From contig NZ_JARANY010000003.1 of assembly GCF_029889885.1 (NCBI RefSeq), forward strand, positions 1-64,000: 64,000 nucleotides of DNA. Direction: 5' to 3'. Origin of the DNA: Chromohalobacter sp. 296-RDG (lineage in GTDB: Bacteria; Pseudomonadota; Gammaproteobacteria; Pseudomonadales; Halomonadaceae). The notes under the pieces are model-generated. The model worked only from the letters and a program-made list of their open reading frames with translations. It ran no database searches and had not been told where the DNA came from. Positions 38,975-48,659 of this stretch are shown one piece after another; positions within the stretch are counted from its first letter, which is position 1, and every line of letters begins with the position of its first letter. The position numbers were made by a program, and so were the translations under genes.

Positions 38975-40054
38975 TTATTGCACCTGATAACGCACGGGCG
39001 ACGCATTGCTGGAGACCCCGGCCCACTCGGCCGCAACACGCCCCAGTTGGCGTGACAAGCGGCTCAAGGGATCAAGCGCCGGCGTATAATCATGCAGTTG
39101 CACATCATCGAAGCGCTCCCGTGACAATCCATCGAGGCTCTCCAAGCCGTCGATCAACCCCAGGTCGAGCGCTTGCTCCCCGGTCCAGACCAGGCCGGAA
39201 AAGAGCCTTGGGTCGTCGGCCAGGCGTTCGCCGCGTGCGCCCTTGACATCCTCGATGAATTGACGATGGGTGGTATCCAGCACGTCCTGCCAGAAATCCC
39301 GCTGCTCATCGCGCATCGGAGAGAAGGGGTCGAGAAACGCCTTGTTGTCGCCGGAGGTAAAAACTCGACGTTCGATACCCAGCTTGTCGATGGCCTCCTG
39401 CATCCCAAAGCCGGAATAAATGACACCGATGGAGCCCACCAGGCTCGCCGGGGCGGCATAGATATCGTCCGCTGCCGACGCCATGTAATAGGCACCGCTC
39501 GCCCCGATATCCTCGATCACCGCCACGACCGGCTTGTCGCCCTTTTCCGTCAAACGGCGTACTTCATCATAGACACGCTGTGACTGCACCGGGCTACCGC
39601 CAGGGCTATTGATATGCAGCACTACTGCCCGCGACGACGGTGCCTGCCACGCGGCACGCAGCCCCTCGATGATGCGCTCGGCACTGGCCTCACCATCGGC
39701 ATCGATGACACCGTCGACCTCGACGACGCCCAGATGGGGCGCACCGACACTACCGGTCATGTCGCGACCGGCGAAGAATAGCGCGTACGCCGTCATCGCC
39801 AGCGACGACGCAATCAGCAGCACAACCACTAGACGAAAGAACAGTTTCCAGCGCCGCGAACGCCGCTGCTCGACGAGCACGCCATCGATCCAGCGATCGA
39901 GCATGCGCTGCTCACGCAGACGCCGAAGCTCGCGCAAGCGCTCGGGATCGCTTGTCGACTCCTCGAAGGACTCGTCGGCCTGATTGCGTTCGCGCGGCGC
40001 ACGCCCGACCTCGGCGCCCTGCGTCCAAGCGTCCTCGCGTTTATCATCACTCAT
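38975..40054 (-). CDS. sppA: Signal peptide peptidase SppA type
   Basis: A membrane-anchored serine protease that degrades released signal peptides. A cytoplasmic Arg-rich N-terminus is followed by a transmembrane helix (LVVVLLIASSLAMTAYALFF, residues about 70-90). The ClpP-like domain contains LHINSPGGSPVQSQ, and the Ser-Lys dyad region IEDIGASGAYYMASAADDI. 359 residues, the short (half-size) SppA form. Its ATG overlaps the HAD gene stop (ATGA). Confidence 0.92.
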   Translation of the reverse strand: MSDDKREDAWTQGAEVGRAPRERNQADESFEESTSDPERLRELRRLREQRMLDRWIDGVLVEQRRSRRWKLFFRLVVVLLIASSLAMTAYALFFAGRDMTGSVGAPHLGVVEVDGVIDADGEASAERIIEGLRAAWQAPSSRAVVLHINSPGGSPVQSQRVYDEVRRLTEKGDKPVVAVIEDIGASGAYYMASAADDIYAAPASLVGSIGVIYSGFGMQEAIDKLGIERRVFTSGDNKAFLDPFSPMRDEQRDFWQDVLDTTHRQFIEDVKGARGERLADDPRLFSGLVWTGEQALDLGLIDGLESLDGLSRERFDDVQLHDYTPALDPLSRLSRQLGRVAAEWAGVSSNASPVRYQVQ

Positions 40055-40761
40055 GAGATTTCACTCCGACTCACCGTGCCCATTCCTGTATCACGTATGT
40101 CATCGTGGTGATCTACATACAACCAATCCATCAACATCGAGAACGTGTTGGCCATCAGCACCGGCTCGCTACGCGCCAAGCGCTCACGAGCATGCACGCC
40201 ATAGGTCACCGCCACGCGATCCATGCCCAGTGCCCGCGCCATCTCCATGTCGTACTCGGTATCGCCGACCATCAACGCCTCTTCCGGCGACAAGCGCATC
40301 TCGGCCAGCAATTCTTCCAGCATGCGAGGGTGCGGCTTGGACAGCGTTTCATCGGCCGTACGACTCGCGTGGAACCATTCACCACTGCCTGTGCTCGTAA
40401 AGATACGCTCTAGACCACGGCGACTCTTGCCGGTCGCCACGGCCAGTCGCAGGCTCGACTCGCTGCGCAGGTGTTTCATGCCGGATGCTACCCCCTCGAA
40501 GAAGTGCATCGGCTCACGCTCGGCGGCAACGAAATGTGCCGCGTAACGCTCGCGCAAACGCTCACGCTGCTCCGCAGTCATACCCGGGTACAGTTTGGCG
40601 ATGGCTTCCGGCAGCCCCAGCCCGATAATGTCACGTACCGCCGCATCCGACAGCGGCGTCCAGCCGATATCCTGCGCGGCTGCCTGCATGCAGGCGACGA
40701 TACGCGCCGCAGAATCCATCAAGGTGCCATCCCAGTCGAAGATCACTAAACGATAGCGCAA
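40051..40761 (-). CDS. HAD-superfamily hydrolase, phosphoglycolate phosphatase-like
   Basis: A 236-residue HAD phosphatase. Motif I FDWDGTLMDS, motif II (AVATGKS), the lysine region LSKPHPRM and motif III VGDTEYDMEMA are complete, and an alpha-helical cap follows motif I. It is the phosphatase commonly found between rluC and sppA; its substrate is unknown. The start is a TTG at 40761 with GAGGAAAG eight bases upstream. An ATG would shorten the motif I region. Confidence 0.87.
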   Translation of the reverse strand: MRYRLVIFDWDGTLMDSAARIVACMQAAAQDIGWTPLSDAAVRDIIGLGLPEAIAKLYPGMTAEQRERLRERYAAHFVAAEREPMHFFEGVASGMKHLRSESSLRLAVATGKSRRGLERIFTSTGSGEWFHASRTADETLSKPHPRMLEELLAEMRLSPEEALMVGDTEYDMEMARALGMDRVAVTYGVHARERLARSEPVLMANTFSMLMDWLYVDHHDDIRDTGMGTVSRSEIS

Positions 40762-40818
40762 CCCACTTTCCTCTCATCGGCGTTATTCGAGGCCGCACCC
40801 TCGCGACTCATGAACCAA

Positions 40819-41766
40819 TCAATTGGCACGGCGCGCTCTCGCCAATACCGCTTCGAGCGTTTCCCCCAGCGGCGCCTTGACGTGCACCGGGCGACCGCTC
40901 GACGGCTCGGGAAAGGTCAAGGCATGGGAATGCAGGAACAAACGATCGAGCTTCAACTCACGCGCCAAGCGTGCGCCCTCGCGAGTACCGTACTTGTCAT
41001 CCCCCAACAATGCATGCCCGGCATGACCGGCATGCACGCGAATCTGGTGCGTGCGTCCGGTCACCGGCTCGGCCTCGATCAGCGTGACACGCGAGAATGC
41101 TTCGCGCACGGCGAAACGCGTGCGCGACACCTTGCCTTGCTTATCGACACGCACACGACGCTCGCCGTTGCCCGCATTGAAGCGATCGAGTCGGGCGCTG
41201 ACGAACTCGCGCCGCGCCGGCCAGCGCCCCTGAACCAGGGCCAGATACTTCTTATCCATCTGATGTGCCTTGAGCGCCTGATTCAAGGTCACCAACGCCT
41301 CGCGCGACTTGGCCAACAACAGACAACCGGAGGTATCACGATCCAGGCGATGCACCAGCTCCAGGAAATCGAGATCGTCACGGACCTGGCGCAACGCCTC
41401 GATCAGCCCGATCTTCACGCCACTACCGCCATGCACGGCGAGTCCGGCCGGCTTGTTGAGCACCAACCAGTCGGGGCCCTCGACCAACACGCTGCCCGCC
41501 AGCAAGTTGCGTAGCCCGTCACTGACGTCGCGCACGGCTTCTTCAGGTGCCAGACGTAGCGGCGGTATGCGGACCATGTCGCCCAGCACCAGGCGGTAGT
41601 CCGCCTTGACCCGCTTCTTGTTGACGCGAATCTCGCCCTTGCGCACGATACGATAGATCAAGGACTTGGGCGCTCCCTTAAGCCGCGTACGCAAGAAATT
41701 GTCGATACGTTGCCCGACCTGTCCTTCGCTTATTTCTACCCACTGTACGTCGCGGCCCTCGGCCAT
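40819..41766 (-). CDS. rluC: 23S rRNA pseudouridine synthase RluC
   Basis: It makes pseudouridines in 23S rRNA (positions 955, 2504 and 2580 in E. coli). An N-terminal S4 domain (GQRIDNFLRTRLKGAPKSLI) is followed by the RluA-type catalytic domain, with the active Asp in HRLDRDTSGCLLLAKS. 315 residues. The ATG at 41766 has AGGAGAGGG upstream. It is transcribed divergently from rne, the usual arrangement. Confidence 0.95.
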   Translation of the reverse strand: MAEGRDVQWVEISEGQVGQRIDNFLRTRLKGAPKSLIYRIVRKGEIRVNKKRVKADYRLVLGDMVRIPPLRLAPEEAVRDVSDGLRNLLAGSVLVEGPDWLVLNKPAGLAVHGGSGVKIGLIEALRQVRDDLDFLELVHRLDRDTSGCLLLAKSREALVTLNQALKAHQMDKKYLALVQGRWPARREFVSARLDRFNAGNGERRVRVDKQGKVSRTRFAVREAFSRVTLIEAEPVTGRTHQIRVHAGHAGHALLGDDKYGTREGARLARELKLDRLFLHSHALTFPEPSSGRPVHVKAPLGETLEAVLARARRAN

Positions 41767-42496
41767 GCGCACCCTCTCCTTTACGAATCGCCACCGAATT
41801 GTCGCCTACTTGACGCCAACCAACATTCTACCGCAGCGAGACCTGCTTGACTCCAATTGCTGCGTTATCGCTTTACTGTTATATTCGAGACTCGTTCAAA
41901 TGGGTATCAAGCGCCCGTCAATTGCGCCTGCTCTACAGACACGCAGGCCCGAACGAAGAACATGACATCCCCGCTGGCGACGACATCATTGCCGCACTTG
42001 GGGAAACGAACGTCTGGAACGCCATGCCCGCCAGGGGCGCACGATATTGTCGGCGCCACCACACGGGGTGACATAAACACCGTGCCGGGGCCGGCGTCGC
42101 CGAATCGACTTATTGCTAGCTGTCTGGCGGATGACCGCAGGGCCGGACGGGCACACTCCCGCCGGGACACGTCCTGCCTCCGCCGAGTACTCAACATGCT
42201 CTTACAGTGTTCAGGGATGTATACGACAGGATCGATACGAACGGGATAACGAAGTTGAACACCCCTCGAAGCGCTGGCGGGCCCCTCGTCCACCGCATTC
42301 GGCGGCCATCATCATCACGCGCATCGTCCCCGGCGGGCGATGACGACCGTTGGTATGCCTGTCTTGTCGCCCACGGCCTCCGGGTCGCCAAGACATCGTC
42401 ACGACATGCAGTGAGCACAAGCATGCAAGCAAACGATTCGACGCGCCGTTACCACGCCTTGTCGTTAGACCGGCACGCTTAGTCAGTGAGACTTGC
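41767..42496 (+). promoter_or_regulatory. Long rne leader and rluC-rne divergent region (730 bases)
   Basis: No supported gene lies here; the open frames have no family features. A sigma-70-like pair for rne is visible: TTGCTG (41857-41862), 17 bases, TATATT (41880-41885). If used, it gives an mRNA leader of about 600 bases before the RNase E start. Long structured leaders that mediate feedback control by RNase E are established for E. coli rne (about 360 bases). I could not derive the fold by eye. Confidence 0.6.
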
Positions 42497-45400
42497 ATGA
42501 AACGAATGCTCATCAATGCGACACAGCCCGAAGAGCTGCGCGTCGCGCTCGTCGATGGACAACGCCTGTACGATCTCGACATCGAATCCGGTGCCCGGGA
42601 ACAGAAAAAGGCCAACATCTACCGTGGCCGCATCACGCGTATCGAGCCCAGCCTCGAAGCCGCCTTCGTCGATTTCGGTGCCGAACGCCACGGTTTTCTC
42701 CCGCTCAAGGAAATTTCGCGGGAGTACTTCACCAAAGAACCTTCCGGGCGCCCCAACATCAAGGAAGTCCTCAAGGAAAACCAGGAAGTCATCGTCCAGG
42801 TCGACAAGGAAGAACGCGGTAACAAAGGCGCCGCGCTGACCACCTTCGTCAGCCTGGCCGGGCGCTTCCTCGTGCTGATGCCCAATAATCCCCGTGCCGG
42901 TGGTATCTCGCGTCGCATCGAGGGCGAAGACCGCGCGCAGCTCAAGGACGCCATGGGCCAGCTCACCGTTCCCGACAAGATGGGCGTCATCGTGCGTACC
43001 GCCGGGATCGGGCGTTCCCCCGAAGAGCTCCAGTGGGACATGGATTACCTGGTGCAAGTCTGGGAAGCGATTACCGAAGAAGCCGGCAAGCGTAGTGCCC
43101 CCTTCCTCATCTATCGCGAGTCCAACGTCATCATTCGCGCCATGCGCGATTACCTGCGCCATGATATCGGCGAGGTCCTGATCGACAGCCCCGAGGTGCA
43201 CGAGGAAGCCCTGCATTTCATCCGCCAGGTCATGCCCTCCTACCAGAACAAGATCAAGCTCTACGCCGACGACGTTCCGCTTTTCTCGCGCTTCCAGATC
43301 GAGTCGCAGATCGAGACCGCCTATCAGCGTGAAGTCAAACTGCCCTCCGGCGGCGCCGTGGTCATCGACCACACCGAAGCCCTGGTATCCATCGACATCA
43401 ACTCGGCACGCGCCACACGCGGCAGCGATATCGAGGAAACGGCGCTTCAGACCAATCTCGAAGCCGCCGACGAGATCGCACGGCAATTGCGGCTCCGCGA
43501 CATCGGCGGCCTGGTGGTCATCGACTTCATCGACATGACGCCAGCCAAGAACCAGCGCGAAGTGGAAAATCGTATCCGCGATGCGCTCAAGCTCGACCGT
43601 GCCCGCGTGCAGATCGGGCGCATCTCGCGTTTCGGCCTGATGGAAATGTCGCGCCAGCGCCTGCGGCCCTCGCTCGGCGAAACCAGCGGCGTGGTCTGCC
43701 CGCGTTGCAACGGTCAAGGCACCATCCGCGATATACGCTCCATCTCGCTGTCCATCATGCGCCTCATCGAAGAAGAAGCCATGAAGGAGCGCAGCTCTCA
43801 GATTCGCGCGGTGCTTCCAGTACCGGTAGCAACCTATCTGCTCAACGAAAAGCGCAGTGTGCTCAACGACATCGAGCAACGGCAAGCCGTCCAGGTCGTT
43901 CTCTTGCCCAACCCCGACATGGATACGCCGCACTACGACATGCAGCGTCTGCGCGACGATCAAGTCAATGAAGAAGACGGCCAGCGTTCGAGCTTCGAAT
44001 TGGCCACCGAAACCGAGGATACCCACGAGCCCGATCCAGTTTTCGACAAGCCGGCGCAGCGCGCCGAAGCTGCTGTCAAGAGCGTCGCGCACAATACCCC
44101 GGCACCTACTTCGCTGCAGACCGACGCCGAGCCCCAAGGCAAATCGAGTACTGCAAGCGCCACCACGACGCCTGCGACAGCGCCCGAAAGTGGGCTTTTC
44201 TCACGCATGGTGAAAGGCCTCGGCAAGCTGCTCAATGGCGATGATAGCGCCGCCCCGTCACAGGGCACTGAGTCCGGTGCCGAGTCGCCAAAACGCGCGG
44301 CCAGCAAGTCGTCCACGGCGGATTCCTCGCAACAGCGCAACCGTAATGGCAACAGCCAAGCGGGACGTTCAGGCGACAAGAAGACCGCCGACAAGCAGCA
44401 GCGTCAGACGTCACGTGACAATCAAACGTCACGCAACAATCAAACGTCACGCGACAATGATGAGACGCGCCGCGATACAGCCTCCAGCAGTGGCAACAAT
44501 AACCGCAAAGGCAATAATAACCGCCAGCGCCGTAATGGCGAGGAATCACAAGAGCGCCAGGCATCGCGTAACGAAGGCCGTCGCGAAGAGAACAACAACT
44601 CGCAGTCCAACCGCAACTCAAAGCCTTCGCGTGGTTCCGGCAAGTCGAACAATGGCGAACGTAGTGAAAAAGCCAGTAACGGCGACAACTCGAAGCAGAA
44701 CACGCGTAACGACGGGCGCAATGAAACCCGTAACACCGGTAAATCCAACAAGCCCCGCACGGAAAACAAGGACACCAAAGACACCAAAGACACCAAAGCC
44801 AACAAGCCCAAGTCGGAGTCCACATCACAAGCAACACCCGATGACAAGACCTCAGCCTCTTCTGCACAAGGCCAAACGCCGAAGGCAGACAGCAAGCCGA
44901 AGCGCACGCGCAATAACCCGCGCCAGCGCAGTCGCAAGCATGCCGTGAACCCGCAATCCGTCGCCGAGCAGGAAAAACTGCAAGCTCAGCAGCAGGAAGC
45001 GGCAAGTGAACCGGCACAAGACGTTAAGGGCGAAGCTTCCAGCGCTGCGGTCTCGCCCGCCACGTCGACAGAAGACAAAGCGAGTGCCAAACCGAGCGAA
45101 GCAGCATCGTCTGCCATGACCGAAGCGACGCCCGAGGCCGCGACACAGACCGACGAGCTTCAGCCTGCGGCCACGGCCGAGCACGACTTGGCGGACACGC
45201 CCCGCGCAGACGCCACGAAGCCGTCATCCCCGGCCGAGGCACCGGCGACCGGTCGTGTTACCGATGCCTCGAAAGACGATGCGGCACAAGTCGACACCAC
45301 GGAGCCGAAAGCGGACAACGCCGAGCGCCCCGCCGCCCAGGCGACATCGGAAGAAGCACCCGCTGAGGGCTCTTCACAAGCGCACGCTGAAGACTCTTCA

Positions 45401-46012
45401 CAAACGCCCGCTGATGGCTCTCCGGCACAGGCGCCGACGCACACCGCGCCCGAAGATGCAGACGACACCGCCGAAGCCCCCAAGGCGGAAAGCGGCCCAA
45501 CGTCTCAGGCCGAGAAGCAGGCTCCCGAGGCCAGCGACGCGCCGGTCGCGAGTGAGACATCTGCGCCGTCTACGCCCACCGAGCCCCGAGCGGCGCAGGC
45601 AAGCGATGACAAGACGGAAAACGATGACGTGACGCCGTCCTCCCAAGCTGAGGGCGAGAACGTCACCGTCACCGATACGACCGCTGCGACAACGTCCAAG
45701 GACAGCGCCGAAGCACAGGTCAGCTCGGCTTCGACTGCGACGCCCACAACGGCGTCCAAGGACGAAACGCCGGCCTCGATCGACGCCCCGACCAGCACCG
45801 AGGAAACGTCTGCGACGCCAGCCGAGTCTCCGGCACCGACAGCCACACCTCGTGCCGAGGAGGCATCCGCTCCGGCAGCCACTACCACGGTAGCGTCGCA
45901 AGCGCCCCAGGAAACGACCGCGCCGCGTCAGCGCCGTCGCGCCCACAACGACCCGCGCGAACAGCGTCATCGTCTCCAGGAAAATCTCTTCCGCGGCGAC
46001 GACAACGCCTAA
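42497..46012 (+). CDS. rne: Ribonuclease E
   Basis: The essential endoribonuclease for mRNA decay and stable-RNA processing. The catalytic half (residues 1 to about 530) begins [20 protein letters not shown] and includes the S1 domain, the 5' sensor and a DNase I-like site with Asp in VSIDINSAR (about residue 300) and [10 protein letters not shown] (about 343). The zinc-link cysteines are in CPRCNGQG (residues 401 and 404). The rest, to residue 1171, is low complexity: an Asn/Arg/Ser-rich basic part, then a Thr/Ala/Glu/Pro acidic part, with basic NNPR (806) and NDPR (1151) motifs. Longer than E. coli (1061). Confidence 0.97.
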   Translation: MKRMLINATQPEELRVALVDGQRLYDLDIESGAREQKKANIYRGRITRIEPSLEAAFVDFGAERHGFLPLKEISREYFTKEPSGRPNIKEVLKENQEVIVQVDKEERGNKGAALTTFVSLAGRFLVLMPNNPRAGGISRRIEGEDRAQLKDAMGQLTVPDKMGVIVRTAGIGRSPEELQWDMDYLVQVWEAITEEAGKRSAPFLIYRESNVIIRAMRDYLRHDIGEVLIDSPEVHEEALHFIRQVMPSYQNKIKLYADDVPLFSRFQIESQIETAYQREVKLPSGGAVVIDHTEALVSIDINSARATRGSDIEETALQTNLEAADEIARQLRLRDIGGLVVIDFIDMTPAKNQREVENRIRDALKLDRARVQIGRISRFGLMEMSRQRLRPSLGETSGVVCPRCNGQGTIRDIRSISLSIMRLIEEEAMKERSSQIRAVLPVPVATYLLNEKRSVLNDIEQRQAVQVVLLPNPDMDTPHYDMQRLRDDQVNEEDGQRSSFELATETEDTHEPDPVFDKPAQRAEAAVKSVAHNTPAPTSLQTDAEPQGKSSTASATTTPATAPESGLFSRMVKGLGKLLNGDDSAAPSQGTESGAESPKRAASKSSTADSSQQRNRNGNSQAGRSGDKKTADKQQRQTSRDNQTSRNNQTSRDNDETRRDTASSSGNNNRKGNNNRQRRNGEESQERQASRNEGRREENNNSQSNRNSKPSRGSGKSNNGERSEKASNGDNSKQNTRNDGRNETRNTGKSNKPRTENKDTKDTKDTKANKPKSESTSQATPDDKTSASSAQGQTPKADSKPKRTRNNPRQRSRKHAVNPQSVAEQEKLQAQQQEAASEPAQDVKGEASSAAVSPATSTEDKASAKPSEAASSAMTEATPEAATQTDELQPAATAEHDLADTPRADATKPSSPAEAPATGRVTDASKDDAAQVDTTEPKADNAERPAAQATSEEAPAEGSSQAHAEDSSQTPADGSPAQAPTHTAPEDADDTAEAPKAESGPTSQAEKQAPEASDAPVASETSAPSTPTEPRAAQASDDKTENDDVTPSSQAEGENVTVTDTTAATTSKDSAEAQVSSASTATPTTASKDETPASIDAPTSTEETSATPAESPAPTATPRAEEASAPAATTTVASQAPQETTAPRQRRRAHNDPREQRHRLQENLFRGDDNA
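44405..44458 (+). repeat. Three 18-base tandem repeats in rne
   Basis: Three in-frame copies (44405-44422, 44423-44440, 44441-44458) encode Gln-Thr-Ser-Arg-Asp/Asn-Asn. They lie in the basic disordered part of RNase E and probably arose by slippage. Copy number may vary between strains. Confidence 0.85.
44771..44797 (+). repeat. Three 9-base tandem repeats in rne
   Basis: GACACCAAA occurs three times head to tail, encoding Asp-Thr-Lys units in the disordered part of RNase E. Confidence 0.85.
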
Positions 46013-46019
46013 GTTCCCA

Positions 46020-46087
46020 AGGCGGCCGGCTCGGCCGCCTGCCGGACACAAAAACGCCTGAAGGATGATGCCTTCAGGCGTTTTTTT
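46020..46087 (+). terminator. Tandem hairpins and T-tract after rne
   Basis: Two hairpins follow the stop. The first (AGGCGGCCG / CGGCCGCCT, 46020-46040) has a three-base loop. The second (ACGCCTGAAGG / CCTTCAGGCGT, 46054-46081) has an 11-base-pair stem and is followed by seven T residues, a strong Rho-independent terminator. Its stem is preceded by a run of A, so it may also work for the convergent murB operon. Confidence 0.92.
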
Positions 46088-46173
46088 ATGGTCACTTCAC
46101 CTGGGTATTCAATAATGCATTGCCACAAGCCTTCGCCAGACACACTGGCGAACGTGGATACTTCGCGGGCGCA

Positions 46174-47175
46174 CTACCCCATCAGGCGGGGTTCTCGCTC
46201 CAGCAACACCCCGAATACCTGATACACGGTATCGCGAACATGATCGGCCAGTGCCAATAGTTCCTGCCTGTCGCCACCCCCGAAGTGCACCAGCACCAAT
46301 GCCTGGCGCTCATGCACGCCAAAGGCGCCCCAGCGAGTTCCTTTGAAGCCGCAGCGCTCGATCAACCATCCCGCAGCCAGCTTGACGCGCCCATCCGGTT
46401 GCGGGAAATGCGGCATCGCCGGATATTCGCGCAGAAGACACTCGGCTTGAGTTACCTCGAGCACAGGATTGGTGAAGAAACTGCCGGCGTTACCCAGCAC
46501 GTCGGGGTCGGGCAGCTTCTCTCGCCTCACCGCACACACGGCATCAAAGATCTCCTGTACCTCGGGATGAACCGAAACACGCTTGGCAAGATCGCCGTAA
46601 CCCAAGCGAGGCGCAGGGCGGCGTGACAACCTCAACACCACCTGCGTTACCACGACACGCCCTGCCAAAGCGCGCTTGAAAATACTGTCACGGTAGGCGA
46701 ATTCACAATCATCGCGCGAGAAAACGGCGTCGCGGCCATCATCGCAGTGCATGACATGCACCGCATCCAATACGTCGGCAAGTTCGACACCGTAAGCGCC
46801 GATATTCTGGATCGGCGCGGCACCGACATGGCCGGGGATCAACGCCAGGTTTTCGATTCCCCACCAGCCGCGTTCGACACATGCCGTGACAAGATCGTGC
46901 CAGGGCATCCCCGCCTGGGCGTATACGAGAATCGTCTGATCATCGCTTTCTTCCCACCACCAGTCGTCACTCGCCACCTGCAAGGTCACCCCTGAGAGAC
47001 GGGGCGCCAATATCAGATTGCTGGCGCCGCCCACGATATTGAGCGGGACCGCATCGTCTTCTGCCATGACCAGCGCAGTGCGTATCTCATCGTGCGTGGT
47101 GGCCGCGATGAAACGTTGTGCACGACAGGGCAACCCTAGCGTATTATCGAGTGTCGCGGCATCAGCGCGCGCCAT
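46174..47175 (-). CDS. murB: UDP-N-acetylenolpyruvoylglucosamine reductase
   Basis: It makes UDP-MurNAc, using FAD and NADPH, in peptidoglycan precursor synthesis. The FAD segments VGGASNLILAPRL and LALIPGHVGAAPIQNIGAYGVEL, the catalytic-serine segment NAGSFFTNPV and the ending with AAGWLIERCGFKG are typical. About 333 residues, type I. The ATG at 47175 has CGGAG upstream and lies 14 bases inside the end of the phosphatase gene. Confidence 0.96.
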   Translation of the reverse strand: MARADAATLDNTLGLPCRAQRFIAATTHDEIRTALVMAEDDAVPLNIVGGASNLILAPRLSGVTLQVASDDWWWEESDDQTILVYAQAGMPWHDLVTACVERGWWGIENLALIPGHVGAAPIQNIGAYGVELADVLDAVHVMHCDDGRDAVFSRDDCEFAYRDSIFKRALAGRVVVTQVVLRLSRRPAPRLGYGDLAKRVSVHPEVQEIFDAVCAVRREKLPDPDVLGNAGSFFTNPVLEVTQAECLLREYPAMPHFPQPDGRVKLAAGWLIERCGFKGTRWGAFGVHERQALVLVHFGGGDRQELLALADHVRDTVYQVFGVLLEREPRLMG

Positions 47176-47665
47176 CGCCCGGCTCCGAACACTGCACTTC
47201 AAGGCATTGACGGCAAGTGTCGATCAAGCCGTCGGCAGCCTGCTCGATCAAGGCGAATACATTGGCAAACCCGTCCCCCGGCCCGTAATACGGATCCGGC
47301 ACGGAGCGCTCGGGGGTCCCTGCGAAATCCAGCAGCAGACCGAGATGCGCTTGGCAGTCGGCAGGCGCCATACGTCGCATATGAGCCAGGTTGTCTGCAT
47401 CCATGGCCAGCAGGTAATCGAACGCCTGAAAGTCGTCGACTCGAAGCTGGCGCGCGCATAGCGAGCTGATATCGATACCTCGCGCTCGCGCTTCTTTCTG
47501 GGCACGCGGGTCGGGCGGTTCGCCCACATGCCAGCGCCCGGTACCGCAGGAATCGAGCGCCACGGCCTCCGCAAGGCCCGCCGCATGCAGACGCGCACTG
47601 ACGATACCTTCGGCAGTGGGCGAGCGACATATATTGCCCAGACACACGAAGAGGATGCGGATCAT
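47162..47665 (-). CDS. Low-molecular-weight protein tyrosine phosphatase
   Basis: A 167-residue cytosolic phosphatase with the P-loop CLGNICRS (Cys-x5-Arg) near residue 8 and the [10 protein letters not shown] loop containing the general-acid Asp. The start ATG at 47665 has GGAGGAGGG and overlaps the kdsB stop (ATGA). Such genes lie between kdsB and murB in Pseudomonas. Its target, possibly a bacterial tyrosine kinase, is not evident here. Confidence 0.93.
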   Translation of the reverse strand: MIRILFVCLGNICRSPTAEGIVSARLHAAGLAEAVALDSCGTGRWHVGEPPDPRAQKEARARGIDISSLCARQLRVDDFQAFDYLLAMDADNLAHMRRMAPADCQAHLGLLLDFAGTPERSVPDPYYGPGDGFANVFALIEQAADGLIDTCRQCLEVQCSEPGDGAR

Positions 47666-48435
47666 GTCGCGCCCTCCTCCTCGGCGATCAGGCGACGCAC
47701 CCGTTCGAGGTCCTCCTGAGTGTCGATCCCCGCCGGATGGGCCTCGCAGGCCAGCGCCACCTGAATGCGATGCCCATGATGCATGGCCCGCAATTGCTCG
47801 AGCTGCTCCAGTTGCTCGAGCGACGACGGCAACCAATCGACATACTCGGCCAGGAAACCGGCACGATACGCATAGAGTCCGATATGGCGTAGCCAGGCAT
47901 CGGTCTCCAGATGATCGGGACGCTGGGCGAAGCTCTCTCGGTCCCAGGGTACCGGCGCACGGGAGAAATACAGGGCGCGCCCGTATAGATCGCGCACCAC
48001 CTTGACCACGTTGGGATTGAACAAGGTCTCGACGTCACCGATGGGTTCCGCCAGGGTGGCAACCGAGGCACTCGCATCGTCGGCGAGACGCCATGCCACC
48101 TGATCGATCAGCGACGCCGGAATGAACGGCTCATCGCCTTGCACATTGACCACGATGGTACCGACATCCAAGCCTAGACGTGCCGCCACTTCAGCGAGGC
48201 GATCGGTACCGGAGGGATGGTCACGCTCGGTCAGCATGACCTCGGCTTCATAGGGCCGCATGGCCGACTCGATACGCGCATCATCGGTGGCCACCACCAC
48301 ACGCGTGGCACCGCTTTGACAGGCACGTCGCCATACGCGTGCGATCATGGGCTCGCCGTGGATATCCAACAAGGGCTTGCCCGGTAGCCGTGACGCGCCA
48401 TAGCGCGCCGGTATCACCACGACCACATCATTCAT
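47662..48435 (-). CDS. kdsB: CMP-KDO synthetase
   Basis: 3-deoxy-manno-octulosonate cytidylyltransferase; activates KDO for lipopolysaccharide core synthesis. The N-terminus [20 protein letters not shown] is the nucleotide-binding signature; [10 protein letters not shown] and [11 protein letters not shown] follow. 257 residues. It overlaps the upstream ycaR-like gene and downstream phosphatase gene by four bases each. Confidence 0.96.
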   Translation of the reverse strand: MNDVVVVIPARYGASRLPGKPLLDIHGEPMIARVWRRACQSGATRVVVATDDARIESAMRPYEAEVMLTERDHPSGTDRLAEVAARLGLDVGTIVVNVQGDEPFIPASLIDQVAWRLADDASASVATLAEPIGDVETLFNPNVVKVVRDLYGRALYFSRAPVPWDRESFAQRPDHLETDAWLRHIGLYAYRAGFLAEYVDWLPSSLEQLEQLEQLRAMHHGHRIQVALACEAHPAGIDTQEDLERVRRLIAEEEGAT

Positions 48436-48656
48436 GTCGCATCATCCCGCGCCTCTCCGGCACCGCTACGCGTCTTGGCCAGTTTCTCGTCGGCATCCAT
48501 GCGGCGCGCTTGTTCTGCCAGCATCACCGGAATGTCGTCTTCAACGGGATATGCCAGGCCATCGAAGTGACACTTGAGTTCACCGCGCTCGCGGTCGTAC
48601 TTGAGCTTGCCCTGGCAGTGTGGGCACACCAGCATTGCCAGCATTTGCTTATCCAT
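48432..48656 (-). CDS. ycaR: UPF0434/Trm112-like small protein (YcaR type)
   Basis: A 74-residue protein with a [11 protein letters not shown] motif and a second cysteine in [22 protein letters not shown]. This is the YcaR family that sits between lpxK and kdsB in many gammaproteobacteria. Trm112 relatives activate methyltransferases, but the bacterial role is not settled. The tail (about 15 residues) is Arg/Asp-rich. Confidence 0.92.
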   Translation of the reverse strand: MDKQMLAMLVCPHCQGKLKYDRERGELKCHFDGLAYPVEDDIPVMLAEQARRMDADEKLAKTRSGAGEARDDAT

Positions 48657-48659
48657 GGT

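Noticed and set aside
41857-42249. Open frame of 130 codons upstream of rne
   Set aside because: Rich in Arg, Thr and Cys with no recognisable domain, and lies in the expected rne leader. Probably chance.
42479-44137. Long minus-strand open frame opposite rne (552 codons)
   Set aside because: It mirrors the catalytic half of RNase E, which is strongly conserved on the plus strand; no domain features were seen.
47794-47820. Triple Leu-Glu-Gln repeat in kdsB
   Set aside because: The stretch aligns without gaps to E. coli KdsB, which has a similar Leu-Glu series, so there is no insertion.
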